64,000 nucleotides of DNA from Vesta saturnalis (taxonomy: Eukaryota > Arthropoda > Insecta > Coleoptera > Lampyridae), in assembly GCA_036346205.1 (NCBI GenBank), contig JARFJB010002135.1:558001-622000 (forward strand). The letters run 5' to 3'. This document shows, piece after piece, positions 47,626 through 59,099 of this stretch (within the stretch, counting starts at the first letter, position 1; every line of letters starts with the position of its first letter). The notes beneath the pieces were generated by a model. That model ran no database searches. It saw only the letters and a list, made by a program, of their open reading frames with translations, and was not told where the DNA came from. A program made the position numbers and the translations under genes.

Positions 47626-47999
47626 ACACTATAATTATTATATACATAAAAAATGTATTGGTTAGTAAACAACGCAAGATTACTATAAATAATTACAAAA
47701 TTAATTATCAAAGTGAAAATTTAGCAGGGTACTTTCATGATTAATTAATTTTGAGTAAAAGTTGTGTATTTAAAAGCAGATTGTAGAATATGTAAAATTT
47801 TTTTAGGCAATTGAAGCTATCTGTTTCAGCAAAAAGAGAATGTGTTAACAAATATTTTCGTCCGCACAGAGTGTTCTGGTAAGTCATTATCGATACTGCT
47901 TATTTAATATTTTAAAACACACACTTGAACAAATATAATTAATTACGTATGTTATTATTATTAATATAAACACAGAAAATGTATTGGTCAGTAAATAAC
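47626..47999 (+). repeat. Tandem array with exon-like cores, part 2
   Basis: One unit containing TGTATTGGTTAGTAAACAACGCAAG, the CATGATTAATTAATTTTGAGT block, TTTCAGCAAAAAGAGAATGTG and TTCTGGTAAGT (donor at 47880). Interrupted at 47999 by a LINE. Confidence 0.8.
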
Positions 48000-49239
48000 T
48001 TACTTACCTTAACTTTCATGCCATTCCCTTGCGGGGTAGGCAAAACAATCCCTACCTCTTATTCATTTTTCATTAACAATCTTCCTCCATGCTTTCCTAT
48101 CTCCGCATACCTCCCTAGCTTCCGCAAGATTCATACATTGTTTCTGATATGCCCTTTTATTTTTAAAACTGCTTATCTTTCTTTCCTTTATCATACATTC
48201 TACTACATTCAGGCAAGTTTTACGCGGCCTACCAGGCCCAGCCTTTTCTCTAACCTCACCCACATATATTTGCTTCGTTAAGCTTGCGTTGTTCATTCTC
48301 TCAATGTAGTGTACTACCTTTACACCAATCTATCATCGTCTTTTCCTCGCCACACTCCTTCATTATAAACTCATTCTTTATCTGATCCCCTCTCGTTTTA
48401 CCACACGCGCTTCTCAGGAATCTCACACCCACGGCATTTATTTTTCTTTCGTGCTTTTTTTTGACATACCCACGTCTCACTTCCATACAGTACTGACGGG
48501 ACAAACACGCCATTATAAATTGCTCGTTTCGCAGCTAGGCTCATGCTTTCGTTTCTCATTATGGTCCACGTACTTCCAATCACTTTCCTTCCAGCATTGA
48601 CCCATCGTCCAACCTCGCCATCCATTGTACCATCTGCAGTAAACATTCTACCCAGAATACCAGCTCGTTCACTTGCTCCACAATTTCATCTTGCAGAGTA
48701 AATACTCTACTATCGTTTCCAGCTTCCCGATTGAACACCACAATCTTAGTTTTGTTCTCGTTTACCTTTAAGTCCATGCTCTCACGGACTGTACCAAACT
48801 TCCTCAGAACAGTTTGTAGCTCATCTGCACTGTCACTTAATAAGACTGTGTCATCTGCATACACCAGAAGTCGTAAATTTACGTCACCAACCATTACACC
48901 ATTTGTATCGGTACATGCTTGTCTAACACATTTAACCATGTATACATTGAACAACCACGGTGACATCACACAATCTTGCCGCACTCCTTGCTCAATATTA
49001 AAGTATTCACTCACGCCTCCTCTCACCGAAATACATGCCCAACTACAGTTGTATACTGCCCTTATTCCATTTATTAGATTCACTCTGTCGTATGCTTTCT
49101 CCAGATCTATAACGCATAGTACAGCTTCCGTTTTACCCTTAAAAACTTTTCGATCACCTGCTGGAGAGCAACCATCTGATCGACACATCCTCTCCCTGGC
49201 ATGAAGCCACCCTGCACATCCCAAATCTTAGTTTGTGTA

Positions 49240-49505
49240 TTAAAAATTATTATTGATTTTATTAAATACATAAATAAAAAGTTTACCTCGAGTAGGATTT
49301 GAACATACGACCTGTAATTTGCTAGAGTACCGCACTAACCAACTGCGCCATCAAGGCTCAAGCCCCAATCGATGTAAATTTTGTCTTTATGTATGTAGAG
49401 CTGATGTAAATTCTAAATATAATGAGATTACAACCAAATTACATATATTAATGGTATGTGAGCTTACAATATCGCAAGGATTCACACATACCAAATAATA
49501 ATTTT
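49240..49505 (-). repeat. tRNA-bearing SINE-like repeat, copy B
   Basis: Homologous to 36376-36670 along its length. It interrupts the RT frame between the SVPGIKYLRR block and IWDVQGG. Its ends TTAAAAATTATTATTG and CAAATAATAATTTTTAA are inverted relative to each other. A clear target duplication was not found. Confidence 0.7.
49284..49357 (-). tRNA. tRNA-like domain, copy B
   Basis: 74 nt: acceptor GCCTTGA/TCGAGGT (7 pairs with two G-T), D arm GCGC AGTTGGTTA GTGC perfect, anticodon loop CTAGCAA, T arm GTATG TTCAAAT CCTAC with one mismatch, discriminator A. Better D arm and worse T arm than copy A, so the two together define the ancestor. Confidence 0.55.
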
Positions 49506-50266
49506 TAATTACATATTTTATCCTTCTCAAATACTTTATTCCAGGCACGCTGAGCAAACTTATTCCTCTGTAGTTCTTATAATCACTCTTGTTCCCCTTA
49601 CCCTTATACAGTGGTACAATGATCGCGCTCTTCCAATCCCTCAGCACTTTTCCACGCATAAGGCATGCATTTAATAATTCACACAATCTTCGTACATGCT
49701 TTGCATCCCCATACTTTAGCATTTCACCAGAGATTTTATCTACGCCTGCTCCCTTTCCGTTTTCCAACCTTCCTACCGTTTTCTCTACCTCATTTATCCC
49801 AATATCCTTCTCAGTTTCATTCATCATTCCTTCTACATTCTCCTTATTTAACCCTTCAGCCTTACTTTCCTCACTAATGTACAGCTTTCCGAAATATTCT
49901 TGCCAGCATTTCCTCACTTCACAATCGTACCATACTATTTCGTTGCTAATATTCATCACTCATGCAGCGTTCTATATTGAGCCACATTTTGTATTTTTGA
50001 TAAATTTCCAGAAGATTTTTGTTTCCTCAAAATCATTCTGCATTTTCTCCTTCCACAGCCATCACTCCTCTTTACTTATTGCCACTGCCTCTTTCGCTTC
50101 TTTGTTTCTTAATCTGTACCTATACAATCGTTTTTCTCAGTCTCATTTTTGCAGCAATCATTGCCATGTACGCATCTTTTTTCTTATATGCTGCCTTTTT
50201 TACCGACTCATTCCACCAAGCACATTTTTTCTGCGTACCTACACTCGTTCTTCCACATACCCGCAC

Positions 50267-52065
50267 GGTCAGTAAACAACGCAAGATTAATATAAATAAT
50301 TACAAAATTAATTACCATGATTAATTAGTTTTTTGAGTAAAAATCGTGTATTTCAAAGCAGATTGTAGAATATGTAAAAGTTTCTTCGGCAATTGAAGCT
50401 ACATGTTTCAGCAAAAAGACAATGTGTTAACAAATATTTTCGTCCGTACAGAGTGTTCTGGTAAGTCATTACCGATACGGATTGATAATATTTAATTAAT
50501 ATTTTATTAAGTTAAAAAGTACACTTGAACAAATGTAATTAATTACGTAGTTTATTATTATTACAAACATAGAAAATGTATTGGTCAGTAAACAACGCAA
50601 GATTAATATAAATAATTACAAAATTAATTACCAAAGTGAAAACTTAGCGGGGTACTTTCATGATTAATTAGATTTTTGTTAATTATCAAAGTGGAAATTT
50701 AGCGGGGTGCTTTAATGATTAATTAACTTTTTGAGGAAACGTCGTGTATTTAAAAGCAGATTGTAGAATATGTAAAAGTTTCTTCGGCAATTGAAGCTAC
50801 ATATTTCAGCAAAAAGACAATGTGTACAGAGTGTTCTGGTAAGTTATTACCGATACGGATTGATAATATTTAATTAATATTTTATTAAGTTAAAGAGTAC
50901 ACTTGAACAAATGTAATTAATTACGTAGTTTATTATTATTATTATAAACATAGAAAATGTATTGGTCAGTAAACAACGCAAGATTAATATAAATAATTTC
51001 TTCGCCAATTGAAGCTATCTGTTTCAATGTTAACAAATATTTTCGTCCGTAGAGATTGTTCTGATAAGTTATTAACGATCCGGTTTGTTAATGTTTATTT
51101 AATACTTTATTAAGTTAAATCATCCGCTTGAACAAATTTCATTAATTACGTAATTTATTATTATTATTATACATGTAGAATTTGTATTGATTTGTAAACT
51201 ATGCGCTATTAATATAAACATTGAAAATTAAATTGTGAAAATGAAAATTTTCACGAGTTACTTTAACGCTTATTTAGTTTTTTGAGTAAGACCCTTGTCA
51301 GATTTTAAAAGATGTAAAAGTTCAATAACAATTGCAGCGATCTCTTTCAGCACAAACATATGGTGTTAGGAAATATTAATGTCAACAACATTATCAATCA
51401 ATATGGTTTGATAATATTTACTTAATATTAAGTTAAAACATACACTTCAACAAATTTAATTGATTAATATATTATTATAAATATAGAATTTATATTGTTC
51501 TCTAAACAATGCGACATTAATAAATATTTTGAGTAACAGTCGTGTGTTTAAACGCAGATTATAGCATATGTAACAAATTTTTCAGCAATTTCAGCTCTCT
51601 GTTTCATCCAAAAGAGGAAGTTTTAACAAATCTTAATGTCAACAAAATTTATCACGGTATTATACATTATTGTCTTTCGTTCGAACAGTGTTTTGGTAAG
51701 TCATGAGTGATACAGTTTGTTAATATTCATTTAATGTCTTGTTAAGGTGCACTCGATCAGTTTTAATTAATTGGTAATCTATTATTTTTATAAATATGGT
51801 CGTTAGAAAATGTGGGATTAATAACAATTGCAAAATTAATTATCAAAACTGTTACGAGTTACTTATTAATTTTTTGAGTAACTGTCATGTGTTTAAAGCC
51901 AGATTTTAAAGTTTCAATGTAATTGCAGATATATCTTTCAGCACGAACTAAAAGTGTTAACAAAAATTAATCTTAACAAAATTTACCTCGTCCGAACAGT
52001 GTTCAGGTAAATCATTATCAATACGGTTTGATAATATTTATTTAATATTAGTAGTAATATAAGAG
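50267..52065 (+). repeat. Tandem array with exon-like cores, part 3
   Basis: Seen: about six units with GTCAGTAAACAACGCAAGATTAATATAAATAATT, CATGATTAATTA, TTTCAGCA and GTAAGT-type donors at 50461, 50838, 51694 and 52007; 51065 has ATAAGT. Spacing is 230-380 bp. Units become more diverged rightwards and the array ends at about 52.06 kb. Confidence 0.8.
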
Positions 52066-52890
52066 GGAGGGGTTTAGACCTAAGGTCAATCGTTACTGTG
52101 AATCGGTACCTGTATGGTAAGGCGGGTTCTAACCTAGATCACTGTAAATCGTCCCTCTGGTGGTAAGTCAATCTTTGGGTGGGGAAATTTCAAGCTCTTC
52201 AAAGTCAAAATTTAAATCTAAAAATATAATTTTCAATGTCATCCTATTGCAATTCTTAGAAATCCAAAAATAGGATTCATACAAACAAGAAGTTTAATAT
52301 TTCAAGGTTAGTGGTTTCAAGGATGCCGAGTTATAATAAAAGCTTCCTTAGGTGCGCACGATTCTTTAAATGATATACTATTAGCAGAAATGACAAAAGT
52401 AGTACGCGCATGAAGGGTGAAGTACAAATTTAGTGAAAATTAAGTATTAATACAAATTATTAACTAGAAAGAAGAGGCTACTTGAATTAATAAAGATAGT
52501 TAAAGAATTAAAACTAGATTTCGAGTTGTTTGAAATAAATAGGAAAATTTATGTTAGCAAGGCATCGAAGATAGCATAATGAAGCATGTGTAACTTTCAA
52601 TCTCTAGTGTAGATAGACAATGTACATGAAAATGGTGTGTTTGGAAGAAAATATGAAAGAAAGGAAAGGAGAGATACAAATTTAGTGAAAATGAAGTGGT
52701 AATATAAATTGTTAATTTTGATATGTACTTAGCAAATAATGTATCTAGAAGAAAAATATTCATCAAAAAAGTGAAATGTAAATTTAATGAAAGACTCTTT
52801 CAAGAATAAATAAGAATTTAATTTTTTTTGTATATATACTAACACTAATTAAAAAAATAAATAAACAAAACTAAACGTCTAAATTTTACA
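52066..52890. other. No gene seen
   Basis: Starts with two imperfect about 50-bp repeats (TACTGTGAATCGGTACCTGTATGG / CACTGTAAATCGTCCCTCTGG), then AT- and A-rich sequence in which AAATTTAGTGAAAAT recurs (52.43 and 52.68 kb). Confidence 0.4.
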
Positions 52891-53469
52891 GTGCATGGAG
52901 CACATTTTATGCATTGCACATATTTTGACACACCTTCGCAAGGGTTCACTGGCTTCAACCAATTTATCAGTTAGCCGCTGCACTTGTGCCACCCTGATAG
53001 CTCACTGTTTAAATACTCGTTTAAAATGTTCCACAACCACCTCACACTTTTTTTGTTTAAATTGCTGAAGTTGTGTTTGTCGTAGAACCCTGATTCGGCC
53101 TTCTTTTATCATGCAATTTTTTCCTTCATATTGTCATGGAGGTAGTGCTACTGCTTCTGTCGCTGCTGATGCAGGTGGTGAGGCTATAACCGTTATTTCA
53201 GGTGTAATGCTAAAAAAATAATAAAATAGAGTAAAATAGTAATGCATCTATCGATAAGTAATATGAAAAACTATAAATGATGTATACTTACTTTTCAATT
53301 AATCTGCTGAAATCATCCTCTACATCACTATCACGTATAGATGTGACGGGGACATCTTCATTAAATTCGGCATTTGGAGTGGTTCTGCAGGTGGCCGCAC
53401 CAAAACATTATATAAGATTTTTTCTTTCGTGCTCATTGATAATTTTGTTCGTTTACTTGTGGAAGACAT
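52890..53469 (-). pseudogene. Two-exon pseudogene of unknown family
   Basis: Seen: ATG at 53469 (MSSTSKRTKLSMSTKEKILY), one frame shift, then NAEFNEDVPVTSIRDSDVED DFSRLIE ending at GTAAGT (donor 53291). An 82-bp intron ends at TTTTTTTAG (53210). Exon 2 stays in frame as ITPEITVIASPPASAATEAV, a TGA, then GRIRVLRQTQLQQFKQKKCE VVVEHFKRVFK, a second TGA, and VAQVQRLTDKLVEASEPLRR. The intron keeps the frame, and helical, charged composition over about 150 codons argues for a former protein. No family recognised; it could be a host gene copy or a transposon accessory gene. Confidence 0.4.
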
Positions 53470-53599
53470 TCTTGTAAATGCAAGATGTAACTAAATGTTA
53501 GAATAAAATTTTAAGGTTAAATACATGTAAATCTGTTAACGTTAACAAAATTGCTAACAAGTGGAAGTGGATGGCACAATGAACTGCCTGTGCAAGCAA

Positions 53600-54135
53600 A
53601 GGTTATGAACTATAATGAACGCAGCATAATCTAGACATGAGAATATATTTTATATGATGTCAGCAAGGTTAAGTAAATAGATATTCTCGGTAAACGCTAA
53701 TAAGAAAATAAACCATGAAAGATCTGTCTGAACTGAAACGTAATCTAAAGGTAATGAACTAAATCGTGTGAAAATATTCCACAATCATAAGTAACAGGTG
53801 TAAATGTCAACCACCCTATTAGACATGGAAAAGTATTTCATGTGATATCAGCAATGTTAATGACAGGTGTGAATAGATATTCTAATTAACGCCCGTAAAG
53901 ATAATAAACAAAGTGCGATGTATGCAATTGCATGAACTGAAGTTCTTGTGAGTACTATTGCAACATAATCTAAAGGTAATGAACAAAACGTTTGAAAGTA
54001 TTGCGCAATCATAAAAAAACAGGTGTAAATGCCAATCACCCTACTAGATGTGGGAAAGCATTTCATTTGATATCAGCAAGGTTAATAATAGGTAGTAATA
54101 GATATTCTCAGTAAACGCCAGTAAAGATAATAAAC
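53600..54135. repeat. Tandem repeat, about 230-bp units
   Basis: Seen: TTTCATGTGATATCAGCAATGTTAA-type blocks near 53.65, 53.83 and 54.06 kb followed by AATAGATATTCT...AACGCC(A/C)GTAAAGATAATAAAC, and AATCTAAAGGTAATGAAC near 53.74 and 53.97 kb. About two and a half units. Confidence 0.75.
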
Positions 54136-55165
54136 TGTTATAAGTTACAGCCTAATCAATTATTATTGTCTCAATACATGCACAGTCTACGGTGTCTGGT
54201 AATAGCCGTCAGCACAGTTGGTCTTGCAGTTTATTTGTAAATCTACTTTTGTTAGTTATAGCCCGTTATTTAATCGAATGCACAGTATAAAGTTATAGGT
54301 TATAATCGAGTTAGTACGATCTTTCACTCAAATTATTCTGTTGTTAGTTATCGCCAAGTTGGCTAGTTTAGTCATTAGCATTTTATCCTTGTCAGATTGT
54401 CAGTTTTGTTCAAGTCGCCTTTCTAAATGTCCATCAGTCTGATGTTGTGGATTATAACCAAGTCAGTACTATACGTCTCTCAGTTTATTTTTTAATTTGC
54501 TCTTATCAGGTATAGCCAATTAAATATTGTTATTTAATTTATTTAGCAGCCTGTCTCAACTTATTTGCTAGTTTACTTTTGTGCTGTCGCCAAGTTGGCA
54601 TGATTTGTAACTCCGTCTACTGTTGTCAGTTAGTATGTTATGTTAAGTCAGTACTCTCATTATAATTATTCGCCAATCTATAGTTGACGAATGTAGTTAT
54701 GCCAGCAGTATCTCAATTTTTTTAACAGACTGAGCTTTCAGGTTTACAGTTAACACTTCAAAACAATACTATCTATTTTTCCTAGAAGTCTGCTAAGGTA
54801 GCTATATCTGTCTTCTAGGTTATTGTCTGTTGTTAAGTAGTTAGTTATGGTCAGGTCAGTGCGATCACTCTACTTATCTTTTACTAATTTTAGTCAAGTC
54901 AGTACAATTCTTTTCCATTTTATTCGTTACACTACCTTTATCGTCAACTTTCACTCAGCCTGTTTAACAGTCTACGGTTGTCAAGTTGTCAGCTTTTTTT
55001 CTAATTATGTACCTGCATGTCGTTGTGTTAAGCCAGTATTATTTGCGTCTCTGTGCAGATTTGTTAAGTTGTCAGGTATGTTCTAAGTCAGCATGTCATT
55101 TTTATTATTCGTCATTGCTGTTGTGTCTTAGTTTCAGTGCTATTTGCGTCTAAGTTTATCTGGTT
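54136..55165. repeat. Weakly tandem region with GTTATAGCCAAGTCAGTA words
   Basis: Seen: about 110-130 bp spaced variants of GTTATAGCC(A/G)AGT..AGTAC, CTGTTGTCAGTTA and TTAATTTGCTTTTG. Highly diverged, probably an old satellite. Frames across it show no motif. Confidence 0.4.
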
Positions 55166-55167
55166 TC

Positions 55168-55170
<3 letters not shown>

Positions 55171-55234
<64 letters not shown>
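55171..55234. repeat. (TA)n microsatellite
   Basis: About 32 units; bounded by GGTTTCAGA and AAGTGAATC. Confidence 0.97.
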
Positions 55235-55236
<2 letters not shown>

Positions 55237-55239
55237 TGA

Positions 55240-55765
55240 ATCTTGACTGATAATGAATATAAGATAAGTTTATTGGGAATGCAGTCAATTATGAAGGCCA
55301 AAAGTAAAAAACCCTTTGTTAATGTGCAAGCTTTCAATTTTATTCTTTATCAAGACAAGCTACTATAAATACAATCAAATTATTTATAAATTAAATAACA
55401 ATAGAAACATACCTAACGTGAGTTATATAATAAAGTTAAAAACAAAACTAACAATAGGAATTTGCAGGCAACTAAATTTAATTGACAGTGTGTCGATAGT
55501 AAAACTAAATCGAATGTGACATAATATAAATGGTTAGTTACGTATTAAAAACATTAACAACGGTAAGTGTTATGTTATCAAAAAGGAAAAAGAACATTAA
55601 CAAAAATTACTTGAAGAATGGACAATATTAACCAAAAGTTTACTACATTTTAGAGACAAAAATTTTATATATATTAACTATTAGTAGAAATTTGATTAAA
55701 ACTATGTTCATAAGATAAGATGTAATTATAAATAATGCTAAGTTTACTAATATCTGATTTTTATT
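55240..55765. other. No gene seen
   Basis: AT-rich; open plus-strand frames are short and without motifs. Confidence 0.35.
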
Positions 55766-55769
55766 AAGA

Positions 55770-56171
55770 GTGTTGCTTTTCATTAATCAGACCATTTCAC
55801 GAAAAAAGACGTTTAGTTAAATTATTTTCTTTGCATAATATAGTAACTTCATTAAAATACATGTGATGGTTTGTTGGATGCTCAGCTTACATGAAGCAAT
55901 TTTCCTTCTACAATCACTTTGTGAGATGTTATTCTCCTAATAAATTTCTAGATGTTTGCCCTATGTACACTTTAAAACAATCCTTACATGGGATAGAATA
56001 AACTATATTTGAATTTTCTAAAGTTGTTAGGAGATTTAATTTTAGTATATAAGTTCGTAAAGTTTTGATGTTACTGTGTATCTTGGCATTGAGTACCTTG
56101 AGAACTTTTAATATCTGAGGTGTGAGAAAAGGTATATAAGGCAATGAACCATATGATACTATTATTGTCAT
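55770..56171 (-). pseudogene. Penelope-like GIY-YIG fragment
   Basis: Seen on the minus strand: VSYGSLPYIPFLTPQILKVL (linker), NSNIVYSIPCKDCFKVYIGQ TSRNL (GIY-YIG strand motif), then RITSHKVIVEGKLLHV in a shifted frame and MYFNEVTILCKENNLTKRLF, which holds the region of the catalytic Glu. This differs clearly from the 13.8-14.1 kb copy and represents another Penelope-like lineage. The RT is absent. Confidence 0.8.
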
Positions 56172-56346
56172 GATTAATATTATTATTTTGTCGCAATTTT
56201 GTTTAAATTAATGCAATATAAATATATTACTAGAAAATTCTTTTCCTAGATATTTACTTAATAAACTTATTTTTAATACACCGCATTGTATTAATTCTAA
56301 ACAAAATGAACAAAATAATAATATTAATCATGACAATAATAGTATA
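56152..56346. repeat. Inverted repeat, 38-bp arms
   Basis: ATACTATTATTGTCATGATT at 56156 continues through AATATTATTATTTTGT and is mirrored at 56308-56346; the loop is about 115 bp. The left arm overlaps the start of the Penelope coding remnant, so it may be part of that element's terminal structure. Confidence 0.7.
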
Positions 56347-56361
56347 CTTGTTCATTGATAA

Positions 56362-57392
56362 GTCCTTTATAGTGTTAAAGTGATATTGAGAAAATGGCTG
56401 AATGAAAATAAATGAAATATCTAGGGATACAATGTCGTTACACTTTTTGACAGATATGTAATGTTTTAACCCTTTCCACTTTTTAGGGTGATAACTTTTA
56501 AATGTTAAATGGAAATCAGTTTTCTTTAGATTCGTATCTCAGAAAAACTACGTTATAATCAATGAATAATTTAATGCCAATGTCAATGTCACTACGCTAA
56601 ATTTAACAAATTAAAATAAAATCAACTAAAGAAAAACTGATATTAGGTACATTATTTTATTATAATAAGTGTTCAATGACGACCATTTGTTCTAAACATT
56701 TATAAATCTTTCGAAAAGAATTCCGCATTCTGAATAACATATCTGTGATTGACTTTTTCTTTGACGAAACACAAGAAAAAATCAAGATTAAGTCTGCGAT
56801 CTTGCAGCCACTTTACTGGTTTACGTCAATCCATCTGTTAGGGTGTCATTCAATATAGCACGTGCTTCTCGACAGAAATGTGGTGGTGGTCTTGCTGGAA
56901 CCAAATTGCTTCATTGTTGCTCTGGAATATTTGGCATCGATCTTTAAGTCATTTGAAAAATCGTATCGCTGTCCATTAAGATTACCATCGAAAAATGAGT
57001 AATAACAAATCGCCAAATATACAGGTATTTATCGACCAATGTTGATTAGCGACTGTTCGCATCATGTGGATTTTCTTGAGAATAATCTATGTATTATAAT
57101 AAAATAATGTACCTAATATCAGTTTTTTCTTTAGTTGATTTTTTTTAATTTTGTTAAATTTAGCGTAGTGACATTGACATTGGCATTAAATTATTCATTG
57201 ATTATAACGTAGTTTTTCTGGAATTAGAATCTGGAAGAAAACTGCATTTCCATTTAACGTTTAAAGTTAAAAAAGTGGAAAGGGTTAAAACATTATTACT
57301 CTGTCAAAATGTAACGACCCATTGTATCTAGATATTTCATTTATTTTCATTCAGCCATTTTCAATATCGCTTTGTAACACTTTAAAAGGACC
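56362..57392 (-). mobile_element. 1.0-kb non-autonomous mariner-like element with about 300-bp inverted repeats
   Basis: Seen: 56362-56660 and 57085-57392 are inverted copies (GTCCTTTATAGTGTTAAAGT at the left; the same after reversal at the right). The 430-bp interior on the minus strand still shows IRFFK, FQSNNEAIWFQQDHHHIS (second-Asp region), VKWLQDRRLNLDFFLCF (third block) and FVKEKVNHRY. This is a deletion derivative of a long-TIR transposon similar in plan to the 38-40.4 kb element. Confidence 0.8.
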
Positions 57393-57399
57393 ATGATAT

Positions 57400-58000
57400 T
57401 TTCTATAGATATTAAAAATTCTCAAGTATAATTAAGATAGCCACAAGTACATCAAAATTTACGTAATTATAATGATTGAAACCATTCATTAGAAGTATTA
57501 GGAGTTAGCCATGGCTGGTTTCTGAAAGTTGTATCTGGACTAAGTGATTCATATTCTATTTAAGGAAAATATTTTCATTGATACACTTGGTTATACCGGA
57601 AGTAGCATCAACTCTGTTATTTTAAATGGAATCGTATTTTTATGGCATATTCAATTGTGCTCGCCATTTAAGTATAAATTTTATCAATGTTTATACTTAA
57701 ATTTAATAGTTTTGAGATTTAAATTTTTTCGAAAATTATTGGTTTAACATATGACATTTGACAATGCCTATGGCGCCATTTTTAGTACGAAACAAGTAAT
57801 ATTGACGTTATGCATAGTATCTAAGCTTTACGCTGATGCTTCACGTACTGAATTATCTACATGTTCAAAATGTGACTTATCTTTTAAAAAAACCATAAAA
57901 ACTTAACTTTTTCAAATACAATGAATATTTTCTTCCTTTAATATCTTCAACAGTTTTCAGTTATTCAGGTATTTCTAAAATTGTAAATTTAGAAAAATTA
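57400..58000. other. No gene seen
   Basis: AT-rich, open frame at 57544-57747 without motif. Confidence 0.35.
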
Positions 58001-58001
58001 A

Positions 58002-59090
58002 TTGCGTGCGTGTGTGCGTTGCGTGTGCGATGCGTGTTTACTGTGCGTGTGGTGTCGTGTGCGTGTTTGTGCGCGTGTGTGTGCGTGTTGCGTGTTCGTG
58101 TGCGTGTGGTTGTGTGGTGTCTTGTGCGTGTGCGTGTGCGTGTTTTTGTGTGCGTGTCTGTGGTGTTGCGTGTGTGTGTGTTCGTGTGTGTTGCGTGTGT
58201 GTGCGTTGTTTGCGTGTCCGTGTGCGTGTGCTGTGTTTTGTACGTGTGTTGCATTGTGTGTCGTGTTTGCGTTGTGCGTGTGCGTGTGCGTGTGCGTGTT
58301 CTGTGGTGTGCGTACGTGTCGTGTGCGTGTGCGTGTGCGTATAATGTGTGCGTGTTCTTTGCGTTTGCTGTTTGTGTGTCGTGTGCGTGCGTGTATGTTG
58401 CGTGTCGTGTTGCTTTTGCGTTGTGCTGTGTGTGTCTTACGTGTGTGTGCGTGTGTGTGCGTGTTATGCGTGTGTGCGTGTGTCGTTGCGTGTGCGTGTG
58501 TGCGTGTGTGTGCGTGTGCGTGTGCGTGTGTGTTTGTCGTTTGTCGTGTGCGTTGTGGCTGTGCTGTGCGTTCGTGTTGTCTTGTATTGTGTGTGTTGTG
58601 TGTCGTGTGTGTGTGTGTGCGATGTGTGTGTGTCGTGTGTTGTTTGTGTGTGTGTTGTGTGACTGTTTTGCGTGTGTATGTGTGCGTTGTGTGTGCGTTG
58701 TGTGCGTGTGCTGTCTATGTGTGCGTGTGGTTGTGTTTGTGCGTGTGTGTGTGTGTGTTGCGTGTCGTGTATGTCGTGTTTGCGTGTGTTGCGTGTGTGT
58801 GCTGTGTGCGTTGTGTGTGCGTGTGTGTGTGTCTTTGTGTTGTGCGTGTGCTGTGTATGTGTGTCTGTGTTTGTTGTGTTTGCTGTTGTGCGTGTGTCGT
58901 GTGCTGTGTTGTGTGCTATTGTGCGTGTGCGTGTGCGTTTTGCGTGTGCGTGTTGTGCGTTGCTGTTGCGTTGCGTGTGCAGTGTGTGTATTGTGTGCGT
59001 ATCGTGTGTTTTGTGTTGTGTACTGCTGTGTTGTACGTGTTGTGTGTGTCGTGTGTACGTGTGTGTATTATTGTGCGTATTGCTGTAAAT
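58002..59090 (+). repeat. 1.1-kb GT/GTGC-rich simple repeat
   Basis: Seen: imperfect GTGTGCGTGTGC-type repeat with interspersed TTG, TCG and CTG; no A-containing stop codons, so all three plus frames are open for hundreds of codons, giving Cys/Val/Arg repeats with no codon bias or domain. Not a gene. Alternating purine-pyrimidine sequence of this length favours Z-DNA. Confidence 0.92.
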
Positions 59091-59099
59091 TTCGTATTT

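Larger units (their letters stand above)
48063..50260 (-). pseudogene. LINE reverse transcriptase with GRPRKT C-terminus
   Basis: Seen in order on the minus strand: KKCAWWNESVKKAAYKKKDA (linker), VEKTVGRLENGKGAGVDKIS GEMLKYG (RT0/1), DWKSAIIVPLYKGKGNKSDY and KNYRGISLLSVPG (RT2), [nested repeat], IDLEKAYDRVN (first Asp), EQGVRQDCVMSPWLFNVYM (RT6), LVYADDTVLLSDSADELQ (catalytic YADD), LKVNENKTKIVVFNR (thumb), then VFVPSVLYGSETWVCQKKAR, LRSACGKTRGDQIKNEFIMK and GRPRKTCLNVVE near the C-terminus. Such tails occur in several insect LINE clades; I do not assign one. Frame breaks at about 48.3-48.6 kb. Confidence 0.85.
48000..50266 (-). mobile_element. 5'-truncated LINE with 14-bp target duplication
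   Basis: Seen: GGTCAGTAAATAAC at 47986-47999 and GGTCAGTAAACAAC at 50267-50280 are the same array sequence on both sides, a target-site duplication. The minus-strand element starts within the endonuclease-RT linker, so it is 5'-truncated as usual, and ends with a GGTAAGTAAG-type tail. A tRNA-bearing repeat is nested at 49240-49505. It is a different LINE lineage from the Jockey-like one at 22-28 kb. Confidence 0.9.

Noticed and set aside
48731..49204. 157-codon plus-strand frame
   Set aside because: Antisense shadow of the LINE reverse transcriptase, which has clear RT motifs on the minus strand; the same applies to the plus-strand frame at 49589-50275.
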